NCBI GenBank assembly: GCA_958450365.1
Contig: CAUEEP010000740.1
Span: 1,615,501 to 1,679,500 of the forward strand
Length of the DNA: 64,000 nt
DNA from: Mesorhabditis belari
Lineage: Eukaryota > Nematoda > Chromadorea > Rhabditida > Rhabditidae
Direction of reading: 5' to 3'
Below, in pieces: positions 23,700 to 34,254 of the stretch; position 1 is the first letter of the stretch; every line of letters starts with the position of its first letter. Below the pieces are notes generated by a model. That model did not search any database, was not told the origin of the DNA, and saw only the letters and a list, made by a program, of their open reading frames with translations. The position numbers and the translations under genes were made by a program.

Positions 23700-25370
23700 C
23701 GAAAATAAAAAAACGACTAGCATGTCATAAAGCTGAAACTTTTTGCTAGAAAACAAAATACAGTAAAAGATGGTATGGTAATGTTTCCTCATTCGAAAAG
23801 AGCTGTTGGTGTGCGCATCAAAATCACTCAACAATTTCTCTCAACAAAACGACAGCTGGGGATTGTGAGTGCGGGCTTTTGTCTTTGTTGTTTCAAAAAA
23901 AGAAACATCTGTTTGACTCTCTTAACACTTGTTTGCTCTTTTGAGTGGACATTGGATACATTTGAAAGCCTGGATCTGATTTGTTTTACACCGAGATGTT
24001 TCTGTTTTTATTTTCAGAATCCCAGCAATGTTTTCTAGATGTTTACATTTCAAGTTGTTCTTGAAAATTGAAAATAATCGGCCAAAATCGCCAAAAATCG
24101 GCCAACGAAAAGTCAAAGTCTTTCCCCAGCTCTTCATTGACATTTTAGAATTCATCATTCTTTAAAAAATAACTTTTAAAAGTTTAAAAAAATTAAAAGA
24201 CTTGATGCAAATCTTACAGTAAAACGTTGAGCAAGTAAAGCAAAATAGTGATTTCCCTAATTTTACGACAGTTGAGGTGAAAGCGGGGAAATTTGTTCAT
24301 CGCTTTCGGTGAACTGAACGAATATGAAAAGGACAGATCATTTTCACTACAAAACTACATCCACTGTATGCTCTTGAAAAACAGACGATAATTGCTTTAG
24401 GTGATTTTCCACTTTACAAGTGAATTCCTGCAGGTACACTGCACTGACAAGCACTGACAAGCAGCTTCTGTTCAATCAAAAGGGTTAAAGAGAAAATTCT
24501 ACGGTTCTCTGTGCACGAATTTCTTTCTTTTTTGTCAAATTCGTACGTACACAAACACAGTTTCTCAACAAGTATGACGTTAACATTTCTGCTGTCAAAA
24601 TCCTTGTTTTGGTAAGAAAACAGAAAAATTACGTTGCGAGGTGACACCGTAACATTGCAGGAATGGGACATAACATTGAAGCTGACTATTGAGCGTCATT
24701 GCAATCAGCTAAAACAGCTTGCAAGACAATGGCTGAAATAAATTGTGTTGCAGATTTCTATTTATCAAAACCTCTATAAAACAAAATTTTTGAATTGCTT
24801 CAACTAAAAATAGGAAAAGATTTGTTTACTATCAATTTGTGGAGAATCTATGAGATGAAAATACTAATAATAATAATAACAATAATATATAAATAAACAG
24901 ATCAGTCAGTGTAAAGGTCAGCCCTTTACAATAAACTCAAAAAATTATCCATTTTAGTTGAAACTTTCAGGATTAGGGTATGCGCTGTATGCTGTGCGCT
25001 GTATGTGCGCATTTGTATGCGCTGATCACGAATCTGCAATCAGATTTTTGGCCTCTTTAGAGCTAAACACTAGCTGGCTTTAAATAATAGAATGGCAAAA
25101 GATAAGAATAGAAATCATCCTAAATTTCAGTATTGTTTGAAGACACATGCGACGATTAAAGCTGAACAAATTTTGTCTTTGAAAATATCCGTGGACGACT
25201 CTTTTGACACGACACTATCCGACAGGCAATAGACAAGGATTTGCTAGTGTATTTCATTTGAAAAGTTTATCAGTTCATAGATTTAAAAAAACTCTACTTA
25301 TTACTTAGTCTAGAAATTTTTTGAGCTAAAGTAAAGCAAAGATTTCATAATTTAACTTTCAGGAATGCCT
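23700..25370. other. no recognisable gene
   Basis: An AT-rich spacer between divergently transcribed ADO and GT92 genes. ORFs at 23775-24038 (+) and 24414-24671 (-) show no family content or splice support. It contains a short ATGTGCGC/CTGTATGCTGTGCGC repeat near 24985-25020. Confidence 0.5.
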
Positions 25371-25374
25371 ACGT

Positions 25375-28300
25375 ATCAACGTTTTTCATTTCTGATCATT
25401 TTCCTGACATCTTACATTGTTCTTTATAATTTGTTCTCTGCGAAAATACAACCAAATCAACAACCAGGTTTCATTTTTTTTCTTAAAACTTCTCATTCGT
25501 AAACGATTTCAGCCCAAAAGGTTTTGCTTAGCGAAAAAAATGAGCCAATCAAGAAGCTACAATGGATACAAGTTTTCTTGTTCAAACTGTAAATATGGGA
25601 ATACTCCATTGGATGATGCGAGATCTCCTTTTCCACTAAATGGAAATGAAATCTTTATCTACAAGGCGTATTATGATTGGAGGTTAGTTGGGAGGACTTA
25701 AAAAATAATGAGTTCAGCAGAAATTCTTTTCATTTCATGCTTCAATCGAAGAACCCAAACTTTGGGTTCACTTTTTCCCTTATTTGCCTTCTCTGCTCTC
25801 TAGATTAAGCAAAATTCGCTAGGTTTCTAGGCAGCTTTTCTTGGCAGCTTCTAAATTTATCTCCTTTTTCACTAAATGGAAATGAAATCTTTATCTACAA
25901 AGCGTATTATGATTGGAGGTTGGTTGTGGGGTTTCTTAAAAGGAAAAAACGGTTCGGCAGAAATTCTTTTCTTCATATTTCATGCTTCAACCTAAGAACC
26001 ACTTTTTTTCACTTTTTCCCTCATTTGCCTTCTCTGCTCTCTAGATTAAGCAAAATTCTAGGCTAGGTTTCTAGGCTTGACAGCTTCTAAATTTCTTTTC
26101 TTGCTTTCTTGCTAGCGAGTTTCGCTATTATACAAATCACAATGATAGCAAACTTTTGTATTAACACGTTTCTAAAAGCTGAAAGAAAAAAAGAACAAAA
26201 GCTTTATAGAGATCCGATAGGGCCTCGGATCCGTTTCCTCGCTGTGGCGCCATGTGAAGAGCTGGCAAAGCCTACCACAAACGAAAGCCTCACAATCGAA
26301 TTTGGAAACAAAAAAACTGGCAATCGGATGGATTTGTGCAACAAGTTGATTCGAAAAAAGACAAATCTTCATCATCATATCGTTTAGAATGTCCTGAATA
26401 CGGTTGTTTACACGCGGCAACCGACATCACATCGACTCCTTTCACCGAAGAGCCGCCGAATGAGGCGAGTCGTTAAAGTAGCTTGAAAATTGAAAGGAAA
26501 AGTTGAAATTTTACTTCAAAATATACTTTAGATCACCGTAAATAGAGGAGAGAAATCGGTGAGGTTAAAAGTGAATTTTGTCCCAAAAACGTATGAAAAG
26601 GGGATCACTTCGTGTTTGGAACCGCTTCATTGGTGAGGCTTTTTATTTGTATTAGATTGGCAACTTGAAAGTTGCTACTACTTTTTCGTATTTCCCCAGA
26701 AAACATATTTAATACGCCAATTGAATTAGACTTCTCTAGATAAAAGTTATACAGTCATGGACAAAAGTCTTGGCGGCTCCTGGGTGGCAACTTTCAAACG
26801 CAAATTTAGGAACTTTTCCGAGAGGCTATAAAAAAGTTGTCACAAGTATTTTCGTATTTTCCCAGAAAACATATTTAATAGACCAATTAAACAATTGAAT
26901 TAGACTTCTCTAGATAAAAGTCATATATTATCTAATTTAGGAAACGTTTAAGCAAATTTGGGCAACTTTTGAAATGAATTTGAGCAGAAATTCAAGTTTT
27001 TTCTGAAAATTCTTCAAACAGACATATAACTGAAGCGATTAGACAAATCAAGCTGACAATTCGGCTATATGCTTAACTTTTCATGCTTTACCTTTTTTCT
27101 ATTAACATCAAAATAGGTTTATGTGAAAGAAAGTGCTCAAATCGCTTCATCGAGTGTTCATCATTTTTGATTGCTCCTCAACTTCTTGCCCCTCTAGAAA
27201 TCTACAAAACTAAAGCTTTTCTAAATCTGTCAAAAGCTTGTTTTAGAGAATAAATAGCCCATTTTATTGGTAATTACAGTCAATTACAGTATGACTTAAA
27301 TATGATTAATTACAGTCAAACCTCGTTAGTGAACTAACCTCGATAGTAGGATTTGCTTATTTTATAATGCTTTATCTTTTTTCTATTAACTTCAAAATAG
27401 GTTTATGTGAAAGAAAGTGCTCAAATCGCTTCATCGAGTGTTCATCATTTTTGATTGCTCAACTTCTTGCCCCCTAGAAACCTACAAAATCGAAGCTTTT
27501 CTAAATCTGTTAAAAGCCTGTTTTAGAGAATAAATGAACCTTTTTATTGGTGAAAAATGTAGATTAATTGGTGTACTAGTTATTTCTAAAAAGTCCAATG
27601 AAGGTGTACCAACTTTCAAGTTGCCAATCTAATATATCATAATTTTTATTTGTATATGTTGTGTCCGATTTAGATTGAACTTATCGCGGACGTCCGATTT
27701 AGATTACAGTCTATATCGGACGTCCGATTTAGATTCAATCTAAATCTTATATAGATTGAACAATAATATAACAACATATATAATAATTTCAATATAAGAT
27801 AGCCATCTTAGTTTGAAATTATTCTTCTTTATTTTCTAAATTTGCTCAAAAAACAGGTTCACCGAATGGCCACGATTAATCGTTTTCATGGAACTTTACC
27901 AGTTTCTCGGCTATACGAAATTCCTTTTCACTTGGACCACGATGACAAAAACTGTGAAGAAAGTGTTGGACTACTATGTGGAGAAGGTGAAACTGTTTGA
28001 AATGACATAAAGAATGCAGTCAAGAAGTTTGTCTAAATCAATCTTGTTCTCACAAAAGGCTCTTGGACTTTTTGTGTTTCCTTTTGTTAACTTTTGTTGT
28101 TTTGCATATGATAAAAGTTATTTAGGGTATTGCTGAACTTCGACCCTATCCATTGGTGCCATATACGGATACAGTACGAACTTTTGTTTACCTTGAAGAT
28201 GAGAAGTTTCTCAGGTTGATCCCAATAACTCCACTTATCACATGGGAGAGCATCTGGTTGAGCAACATTGTCCTTTTTGGTCAAAGACAAAATATTCATC

Positions 28301-31055
28301 GAATAACGATATTGATGATTGGTTTTATATGCGGTGAAAAAGAGACGATGAAAAAGAAAATAAAAGCTTTTCTTTAGAAATAAGGATATTTCTCTATATG
28401 AATGGATGGAAGAAAAAGTAAAGAACAACTCAAAAATAGGTTTGTGATAATAAGAAGATGAGTGATTCTTCTGAACGTTAGTGATTCTTTGTTTTTTTAA
28501 AGCTAAGCTTTAAAAAACCGCTTGATAGACAAGCTTAACAGTGGATAAGTTCAGGTGCATTTTCAATCAGACATTTTGGTCTCCAGATGAATCCGATGCT
28601 CATTCCAAAGCCATTCAATTATGAAGAATTCTTGAAATTTGATGGTTTGCGAGGGCCGACCATCTTTAATAATGATCGGTCGCCTAAAGTAAGGGGGTGG
28701 CTACTTTATGTCAAATTTTTTTTTGCACAACTTGCCATAACTTTCTTCTAATCTTTATCATTTTGTAGATCTAAAAAAGTGCACCAAAATGACATCAAAA
28801 GCATAAAGATTGACCTACCTAAGTAGGTCAATCTTTATGCTTTAAGAAAGTTACGGCGAGTTGCGCAAAAAATTGGGGCACAAAGTAGCCACCCCCTAAA
28901 GTGAGTTGCTGTTAAAAAATACTTTTTTCAAATTTTCAAATTTTCAAACTTAATTGCTATTTGAAAGCTTTCTGGCAATCTAAATTTAGAATTTAGGGCC
29001 CTTTTCCAATATCGGGGGAGCGAAAGGGAAATCGGGGGAGCAAATTTTGGCAGCGCTACATACAGCGCTGTATGTCCTATATTATACAAACTACCGTCAT
29101 AAAATCCGCGAATTACCCGTTATTCTCACAACCTTTATATTAGATTTATATTAGCGAAATAGATCTTTTCCCTTTGAGCGGACTTTCATCGATTCGCCAC
29201 AATTGCAAATCCACGACTGGATGACTCCTTTGGTGACGAAATAATCGATTGCCGTCGATTCCTTGAACGCACAAATATCGGAGAAGCGCATCGTATCGGA
29301 GAAGGCGTATTAAAGTTTGAAAAAAAAAACGTTGCAGTTAAAATATAGTCCCGGAAATGCATTTTTCGAGGGGACAAAATTTGCTCCCCCGATTTTCCTT
29401 TTGCTCCCCCGATAATCCTTTCGCTCCCCCGATATTGGAAAAGTACCGAATTTAGAAATGTTCGCTCAAATATTTCAAGTAATTTAAAGCAAAACATTAA
29501 AGCAAAAATTTCCAGGCTATTTTCCTCACAGAATTCACCCGCCAACCACACACTCACTGGATTTTGAAGCACTTTAAGCAGAAACACTCTCATTCGGTTT
29601 CGTTTTCATTTTTTAAACGTCTAAAATGAGTTTTTAGGCGAGCGTCGATGAAATTGTTTATCTACACGCAAGGGCTAGCTTTGCAGGAGCGGTTTGTGAA
29701 CTTTAAGGCTTTTTCAGAGAAAAATTTCTGTGCACTACACGAAAATGCACTAAACTGTCGTATTTCCATACGAATTTATGTCTAACTAATTAGTTCAATA
29801 AAAATAAAGAAGTAAATTCCGATCTCTTGTTGTTGTTTCGATAAATTTTCGTTTCGACATTGGCAAGTCTTCCATCGCCCTGTAAAAATCCTTCTAACAA
29901 AGCGATCTGTTCAAAAAAAATGTCTAAAATAAATCTAACTTTGGTTCCAGATGTCGAAAAAAAAAGAAAAATAACGGTGAAAAACAAAAAAAACGGGGGG
30001 TGGGAAAAATGCGACCTTTTTTTTGCTGGAAAAGGCCTTAGGCAAGGCCGTAGAGCTTCGAAAATATTTCCATACAAGGGAATCGTATGCGTAGATTCCG
30101 AATTTCGACAAATCAGACCTCGCTGACACGTCAAATTTGGGCTAAAAGGCAAAAACTGCGGAAACTCGTTAAGTTGCGTAGTTTTTGCCTTTTAGCCCAA
30201 ATTTGACGTGTCAGCGAGGTCTGATTTGTCGAAATCGAAATCTACGCATACGATTCCCTTATATGGAAATATTTTCGAAGCTTTACGGCCTTGCCTAAGG
30301 CCTTTCCAGCAAAAAAAAAGGTGCGCGAATGTCCAGGTGCGCAAAAAAAAGGTCGCATTTGTCCCACCCCCGAAAAACAAAAAAAAACAAAGAAATCGGC
30401 TAGTTGCCAAAAAAATTGGAGGGTTACGGTAGTTTAGTGCATTTTAGTGTGGTGCGCAAAAATTTTCCTTTAAAAAAAGCCTTAAAATCTTTGTGAAACT
30501 TTTTTGATTTTAGAAATTGAGTAAAAAGTCGCTGAACGGCACTCAAAATCTGATGCCAGATGTGGATTTATTGGGAAAGGTTGGTTTTCTTGATGTCATA
30601 AAAAGCTGATAAGCTCTAGAGCTGCTCTAGTTTTTAAGCTTTTTCTCTGATACAGCTTTGCTAAAAGCTTTTCTTCACAAATCAATAAATCTTTTTGAGT
30701 TCCTCCTTTTGACTTTTAGGGAAACCAACAAAATTTTACTTCTTATCTCCAGGATGTCGAGGAAAAGCTGCAAAAAATTCGCGATGTAACAAAAGAAATT
30801 TTCGGCGAAAACCCGCCGCCTTTCTCTCGTGAAACTTCAGAAGCTATGGCAAAATGCACGGGAAAGTTGGTGGAAACGGGAAAAAGTTTTTTGTTTTTAA
30901 AACTTTACTGTTACTATTGGACACTTTAATTTTTTAGTTGGCTTCAAAAATGGCGTTGTCGAAAGCCGTTGACCGGGTGCTTTGATGTGGTGAAATATAT
31001 GGAGGAATGGGTGTTCGCTAAACCGTCGGAAGAGAATGGATGGACAATTCTTTAG
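25375..31055 (+). CDS. GT92 (DUF23) family glycosyltransferase
   Basis: A type II Golgi-type membrane enzyme; the family is galactosyltransferase-like and greatly expanded in nematodes. Exon 1 (25375-25470) has the signal-anchor FLIIFLTSYIVLYNLFS. Exon 2 (25513-25681) ends NEIFIYKAYYDWR, the family's YxAYYDxR block. Further exons include IRFLAVAPCEE (26215-26265), ITSCLEPLHW (to 26630), then after a 1.2 kb intron full of repeats EWPRLIVFMELYQFLGYTKF and VLDYYVEKGIAELRPYP, VDPNNSTYHMGEHLVEQHCP, FNYEEFLKFDGLRGPTIFNN, PPPFSRETSEAMAKCTGKL and the terminal CFDVVKYMEEWVFAKPSEEN. These match the GT92 order through to the C-terminal EEWVFA signature. Two or three frameshifts occur (26,340 region; about 28198). 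The DxD-like site is poorly conserved (NDIDDW), so activity is doubtful. Confidence 0.8.
25629..26060 (+). repeat. tandem duplication of GT92 exon 2 end and following intron
   Basis: The segment with TCTCCTTTTCCACTAAATGG at 25624 recurs at 25858 with its downstream intron (CTCTCTAGATTAAGCAAAATTC). Both copies encode SPFxLNGNEIFIYKAYYDWR before a gttggttg-type donor. The second copy has no good acceptor of its own, so it is more likely a decayed duplication than a mutually exclusive exon. Confidence 0.75.
26652..27633. mobile_element. TIR element in a GT92 intron with internal duplications
   Basis: The ends are TTAGATTGGCAACTTGAAAG and its complement CTTTCAAGTTGCCAATCTAA (about 23 nt TIR). 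Inside, one roughly 70 nt block (AACATATTTAATACGCCAAT) occurs twice at 26699 and 26869, and one roughly 190 nt block (TATGTGAAAGAAAGTGCTC) twice at 27085-27275 and 27370-27560. No coding sequence is recognised. Confidence 0.6.
27655..27765. repeat. short direct and inverted repeats (GTCCGATTTAGATT)
   Basis: Three copies of CGGACGTCCGATTTAGATT with inverted AATCTAAATC. A small repetitive patch without further structure. Confidence 0.6.
28693..28896. mobile_element. hAT-like MITE, 204 bp, TIR GGGGGTGGCTACTTT
   Basis: TIRs GGGGGTGGCTACTTTATG and CACAAAGTAGCCACCCCC. The flanking 8 bp are TAAAGTAA and TAAAGTGA, an 8 bp target duplication with one mismatch. A central palindrome ATTGACCTACCTAAGTAGGT makes the whole element a hairpin. 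It is inserted right at a GT92 donor region. Confidence 0.8.
28997..29447. mobile_element. hAT-like TIR element, 451 bp, 8 bp TSD GAATTTAG
   Basis: TIR ACTTTTCCAATATCGGGGGA is seen inverted at the right end (CTCCCCCGATATTGGAAAAG), and a perfect 8 bp duplication GAATTTAG lies at 28989-28996 and 29448-29455. It lies in a GT92 intron. Internally, plus-strand 29190-29330 has an open stretch (FATIANPRLDD, ERTNIGEAHRIG) that could be captured host sequence or transposase debris; not recognised. Confidence 0.85.
29995..30371. mobile_element. palindromic MITE, GGGGTGGGACAAATG family (copy 2)
   Basis: Same palindrome as 4185-4585 and 34868-35243, inserted in a GT92 intron. The target duplication is unclear because both flanks are A-rich (AAAAACAAAAAAA). 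Confidence 0.85.
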
Positions 31056-31216
31056 TCGAGATTTATTTGAAAGCCTTATTTATAAGATAAATAGTTTTTA
31101 TATGATGATAAAGCATATCAAGAGAAAAACAATAACCGTGAAAGATTGCGGCAAATAAAAGCTGCTTTTTATTTTCTTTTTAGAGCCTACAAGTGGGAAA
31201 GATAATTAGCAATAAT

Positions 31217-31895
31217 TACCGTACTTTCTCTAATAGTAGTGCACCCTGAGCGTCGCCTAAATTGCTCGAAATCTCGAGAACCGCTTATCAGAACCTATCG
31301 ATGTGGGGTCGGAAAATGTAGCTGACGATGAGATCTAGTGGGGGATTAGAGTGTTGGACTTCTGGGGAAAACTTGGAAACTATAAAATAGTCACTAACTC
31401 GGCTCACCGGGAAATATTAGGGAAATAGATCAGTCTGATCTACTAGCCTAACCTGGAATAATATACCGTCTTCTCTCTAATAGTACCCAAAGCTTCGCCT
31501 AAATTGCTCGAAATCTCGAGAACCGCTTATCAGAACCTATCGATGTGGGGTCGGAAAATGTAGCTGACGATGAGATCTAGTGGGGGATTAGAGTGTAGAG
31601 CTTTTGCAAAAGCTTGGAAAGCCTATAGCCTGGGTCCAGGCCAACAATCCAGATTTGATTTATGGTAACGCAAGCTGTTATCGCATTTTCCCAATAGTGC
31701 ACCCTAAGCTTCGCCTAAATTCCTTGAAATCTCGAAAAGCGCTTATCAGAACCGATCGATGTGGGGTCGGAAAATGTAGCTGATGATGAGATCTTGTGGG
31801 GGATTAGAGTGTTGAGCTTCTGCAAAAGCTTGGAAACCGTAAAATAGTCACCAACTCGGCTCACCAGGGTGCACTACTATTAGGGAAAATATGGT
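31217..31895. mobile_element. TIR element enclosing three tandem 215-230 bp repeats
   Basis: The ends are TACCGTACTTTCTCTAATAG and CTATTAGGGAAAATATGGTA. Between them the same block (CTTATCAGAACCTATCGATG...GATGAGATCTAGTGGGGGAT) is repeated three times at about 31245, 31495 and 31725, each followed by related AGTCACYAACTCGGCTCACC sequence. No coding capacity. It resembles a MITE that amplified its own interior. Confidence 0.75.
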
Positions 31896-31899
31896 AACA

Positions 31900-32356
31900 A
31901 TATTAACAATAACATTTGCTTATATACAAGTTGATTCTTAAAGGCTTTCTGATTTGACAAAAGGTTACTCAATTTTTCGTTCACTGAAATTCTGGAGCGA
32001 TCCGAATTTTTCTCTCTATTTGAGCCTATGAATCACGCATTTTTTGCCAAAATTTTTCACTCCAGCCACTCCTTTGATCAGCTGACAAAGTCACAAAAGA
32101 TCCGGATACTTCCGGAATTTCAGTAGAGGAAAAATTGAGCCTTTAAGAATCAAACACCCATTCCCATTAAGGCAGCTTATCAAATTTTGAACAAAAAAAC
32201 TGTTTGAACAAGTCACGGGACAGTTTTTCGAGCGTCATTCAGCTGAAAAATTTCCTACTTAGGTAAGGAAATGTGGATATATAATGGCTGTTCGATAACG
32301 ACACTTGCCATCGAAATTCAATCATTCAAAAAACCCTTCTAACCAATTCTCTCGAA
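31900..32356. repeat. 5' flank duplicated with defensin locus 2
   Basis: Sequence leading into the defensin gene (for example ATAATGGCTGTYCGATAA at 32280) recurs before the second copy at 41480-42029, so the duplication covers promoter as well as gene. A TATA-like ATATATAATGG lies about 80 nt upstream of the ATG in both. Confidence 0.75.
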
Positions 32357-33089
32357 ATGCACTCAATTTCAATCATTTTCTGTGCCTTCTTCATGTTTGG
32401 TAGAAGATTTTTATATTATTAAGAAAAAAGTTACTTAAAGTAGAGAATTGAGATCGTTTCTAAGTGCTACAAGTAAAAATTTACAGCTGTCTGCCACTCA
32501 GCAGCCATTGGAGGAGCTGAGAATGTGAATGTGAACGAGAAATCCGATGCCTTTGTGCCAAAGATCCTCCCTCATGTCCCTATCTGTGACATTTTCTGTT
32601 CTGTAAGTTACTTTAAATTAAATTAATTTAAATGTAATTCTTGAATTCAATCTCGGCTTTGTAAGAGAAAGATAAAGGAGAAATAACTAATAGAAAATTA
32701 GGACCCAATCAAGGGGTTGTCAGTGGATTTCAGCCTTTTTACTGCCTTCTTAACTATTTTGAAGGTCACATATCAAAGAGCATATTTTAAAGTTCGGCTT
32801 TGTTCAATTCAATGTCGGCTTTGTAAGAGAAAGATAAAAATCAAAGACCTAATAGAAAATTAGGACCCAATCAAGGGGTTTTGAGTGAGTTTCAGCCTTT
32901 TTACTATCGTCTTCACTTGGCTCACAGGTCAAAGAAGTAGTTCTTTTCAGTTAAATCTCTTTTTTTTACTTTTGATCACGTCAATCCTATAAATTTCAGC
33001 CAGTTCCTATCGGCTGTGCTCAATGCTGCCGTCTGAACGGTCACACCGGTGGTGGAGCGTGTCAAGGAGTTCAATGTTGGTGTAACTAA
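32357..33089 (+). CDS. secreted defensin-like (CS-alpha-beta) peptide precursor
   Basis: Three exons (32357-32399, 32487-32602, 33000-33089) join in phase to a complete precursor of about 82 aa. The N-terminus is a signal peptide (MHSISIIFCAFFMF). Then come a short pro-region (GGAENVNVNEKSDAF) and a Cys-rich end: CDIFC, GCAQCCRLNGHTGGGACQG and VQCWCN. The CxxxC...GGxC....CxC spacing matches the arthropod/mollusc-type defensin fold closely, better than nematode ASABF. Such peptides are secreted and permeabilise microbial membranes. No indel is visible in this gene. It has a paralogue at 42030 that lost its last Cys residues. Expression site cannot be told. Confidence 0.8.
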
Positions 33090-33440
33090 AGTTCAATGTT
33101 GGTAACATCGATTGAAATCGATCGAGTAACATCTTTCATCCATCATTTCATCATCATTTCATATTTTGTCCGTTTTACTGTAATAATTGCTCTTTTTTAA
33201 ACTCTTAATAAATTATATTTGAATGAAAAACAAAAACAAAAAAGCTAAAAACAAAAACAAAAACAAAAAAGCTAAAATTGATTGAAATACCTAAAAGTAC
33301 TTTTAATCAGAGAGTTTATAAAGAAAAACAAAAAATCTTGGCAGTTAAAATCAAGTATTCGTTTAATATAAAAGATTGAAAGTCGAAAAAATTGCTTAAC
33401 AATGTTTCCTATTGTTTAAATAGATTTAAAAAAAGCGCCT
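33090..33440. other. no gene; (AAAAAC)n patch
   Basis: 3' flank of the defensin gene, with an AATAAA at about 33208 and an AAACAAAAACAAA simple repeat near 33228-33270. Confidence 0.6.
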
Positions 33441-33755
33441 AGATCTATCGTGCAAGATTCGGGGACATTCTTGAGTTTCTTCTGTTTGGATTTTCTTTCA
33501 ATCTTGAAAAAATTGAAATTGAAGCGGAGACTGATGATTCGGGACTGACGCCGCTTTTCTTTTTCAGCAGAACAAAGCTTGCGATGCTGAAGTTTAGATT
33601 CTGGGGTTTTTTTGGAAAAGTGTCCTCTGACATAACGGAGTACGAATCTAGTTTTCTCTTAAATCTTATAAAAGCAGTAGTGCTAGATGAAGATTGGTAG
33701 TTAAAAATGAAAAAAAACTTTCATTCAGTCTTTGTAAATAAATGGTTTTTTGGGT

Positions 33756-34085
33756 ATTAGTGGCCTTCCTGCGAACCCATCTCGCTGCAGCCGTGGCCGA
33801 GTGGTGCAGCGTTCGTTTCCAGAGCGAGACCTCGCAACTTCGATCCCCACTTACACTCTTACAAGGCTTTTCAAGGAGAACAAATCGTGAAACGACTTAC
33901 ACAAAAAAGCCAAAGTGGGGATCGAAAGTCTCGTTTTGGAAGCGAACGCTGTACCACTGCTGCACCGGCAAGAAGGCCGCTAAGACACGGCTGCACTGGC
34001 AAGAAGGCCGCTAAGACCCAAAAGACCACAGTAACAAAAGAAAACATTTCGTAAAAAAACTTTAGACCCTTATAGCCAATCTAAG
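33756..34085. mobile_element. foldback element with tRNA-like arms (copy 1)
   Basis: The left arm reads GCAGCCGTGGCCGAGTGGTG...TTCGATCCCCACTT, a tRNA body without its 3' acceptor strand. The right arm has the same tRNA-like body inverted (GTGGGGATCGAAAG...). The outer parts (TTAGTGGCCTTC and GAAGGCCGCTAA) also pair. A longer, related copy is at 35814-36370. Confidence 0.75.
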
Positions 34086-34254
34086 GAAAAAACAATCCCC
34101 TTTAAAAAATTAGGCTCTTGGTATTCATCCACTTTTTTTTTACTGCCAACTCCCTTGCCTCGAGTCCAGAAGTTTACTTTTGCAATGTTTAACATTTTTG
34201 TTCTTTGCAATTTTATAGTTTAGTTTTAGTTTTCATTTTTTTTAAAGCCAATTT

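Noticed and set aside
25858..25990. Mutually exclusive alternative exon in GT92
   Set aside because: The second copy of the YKAYYDWR exon has no convincing acceptor and its intron is copied too, so a plain tandem duplication is simpler.
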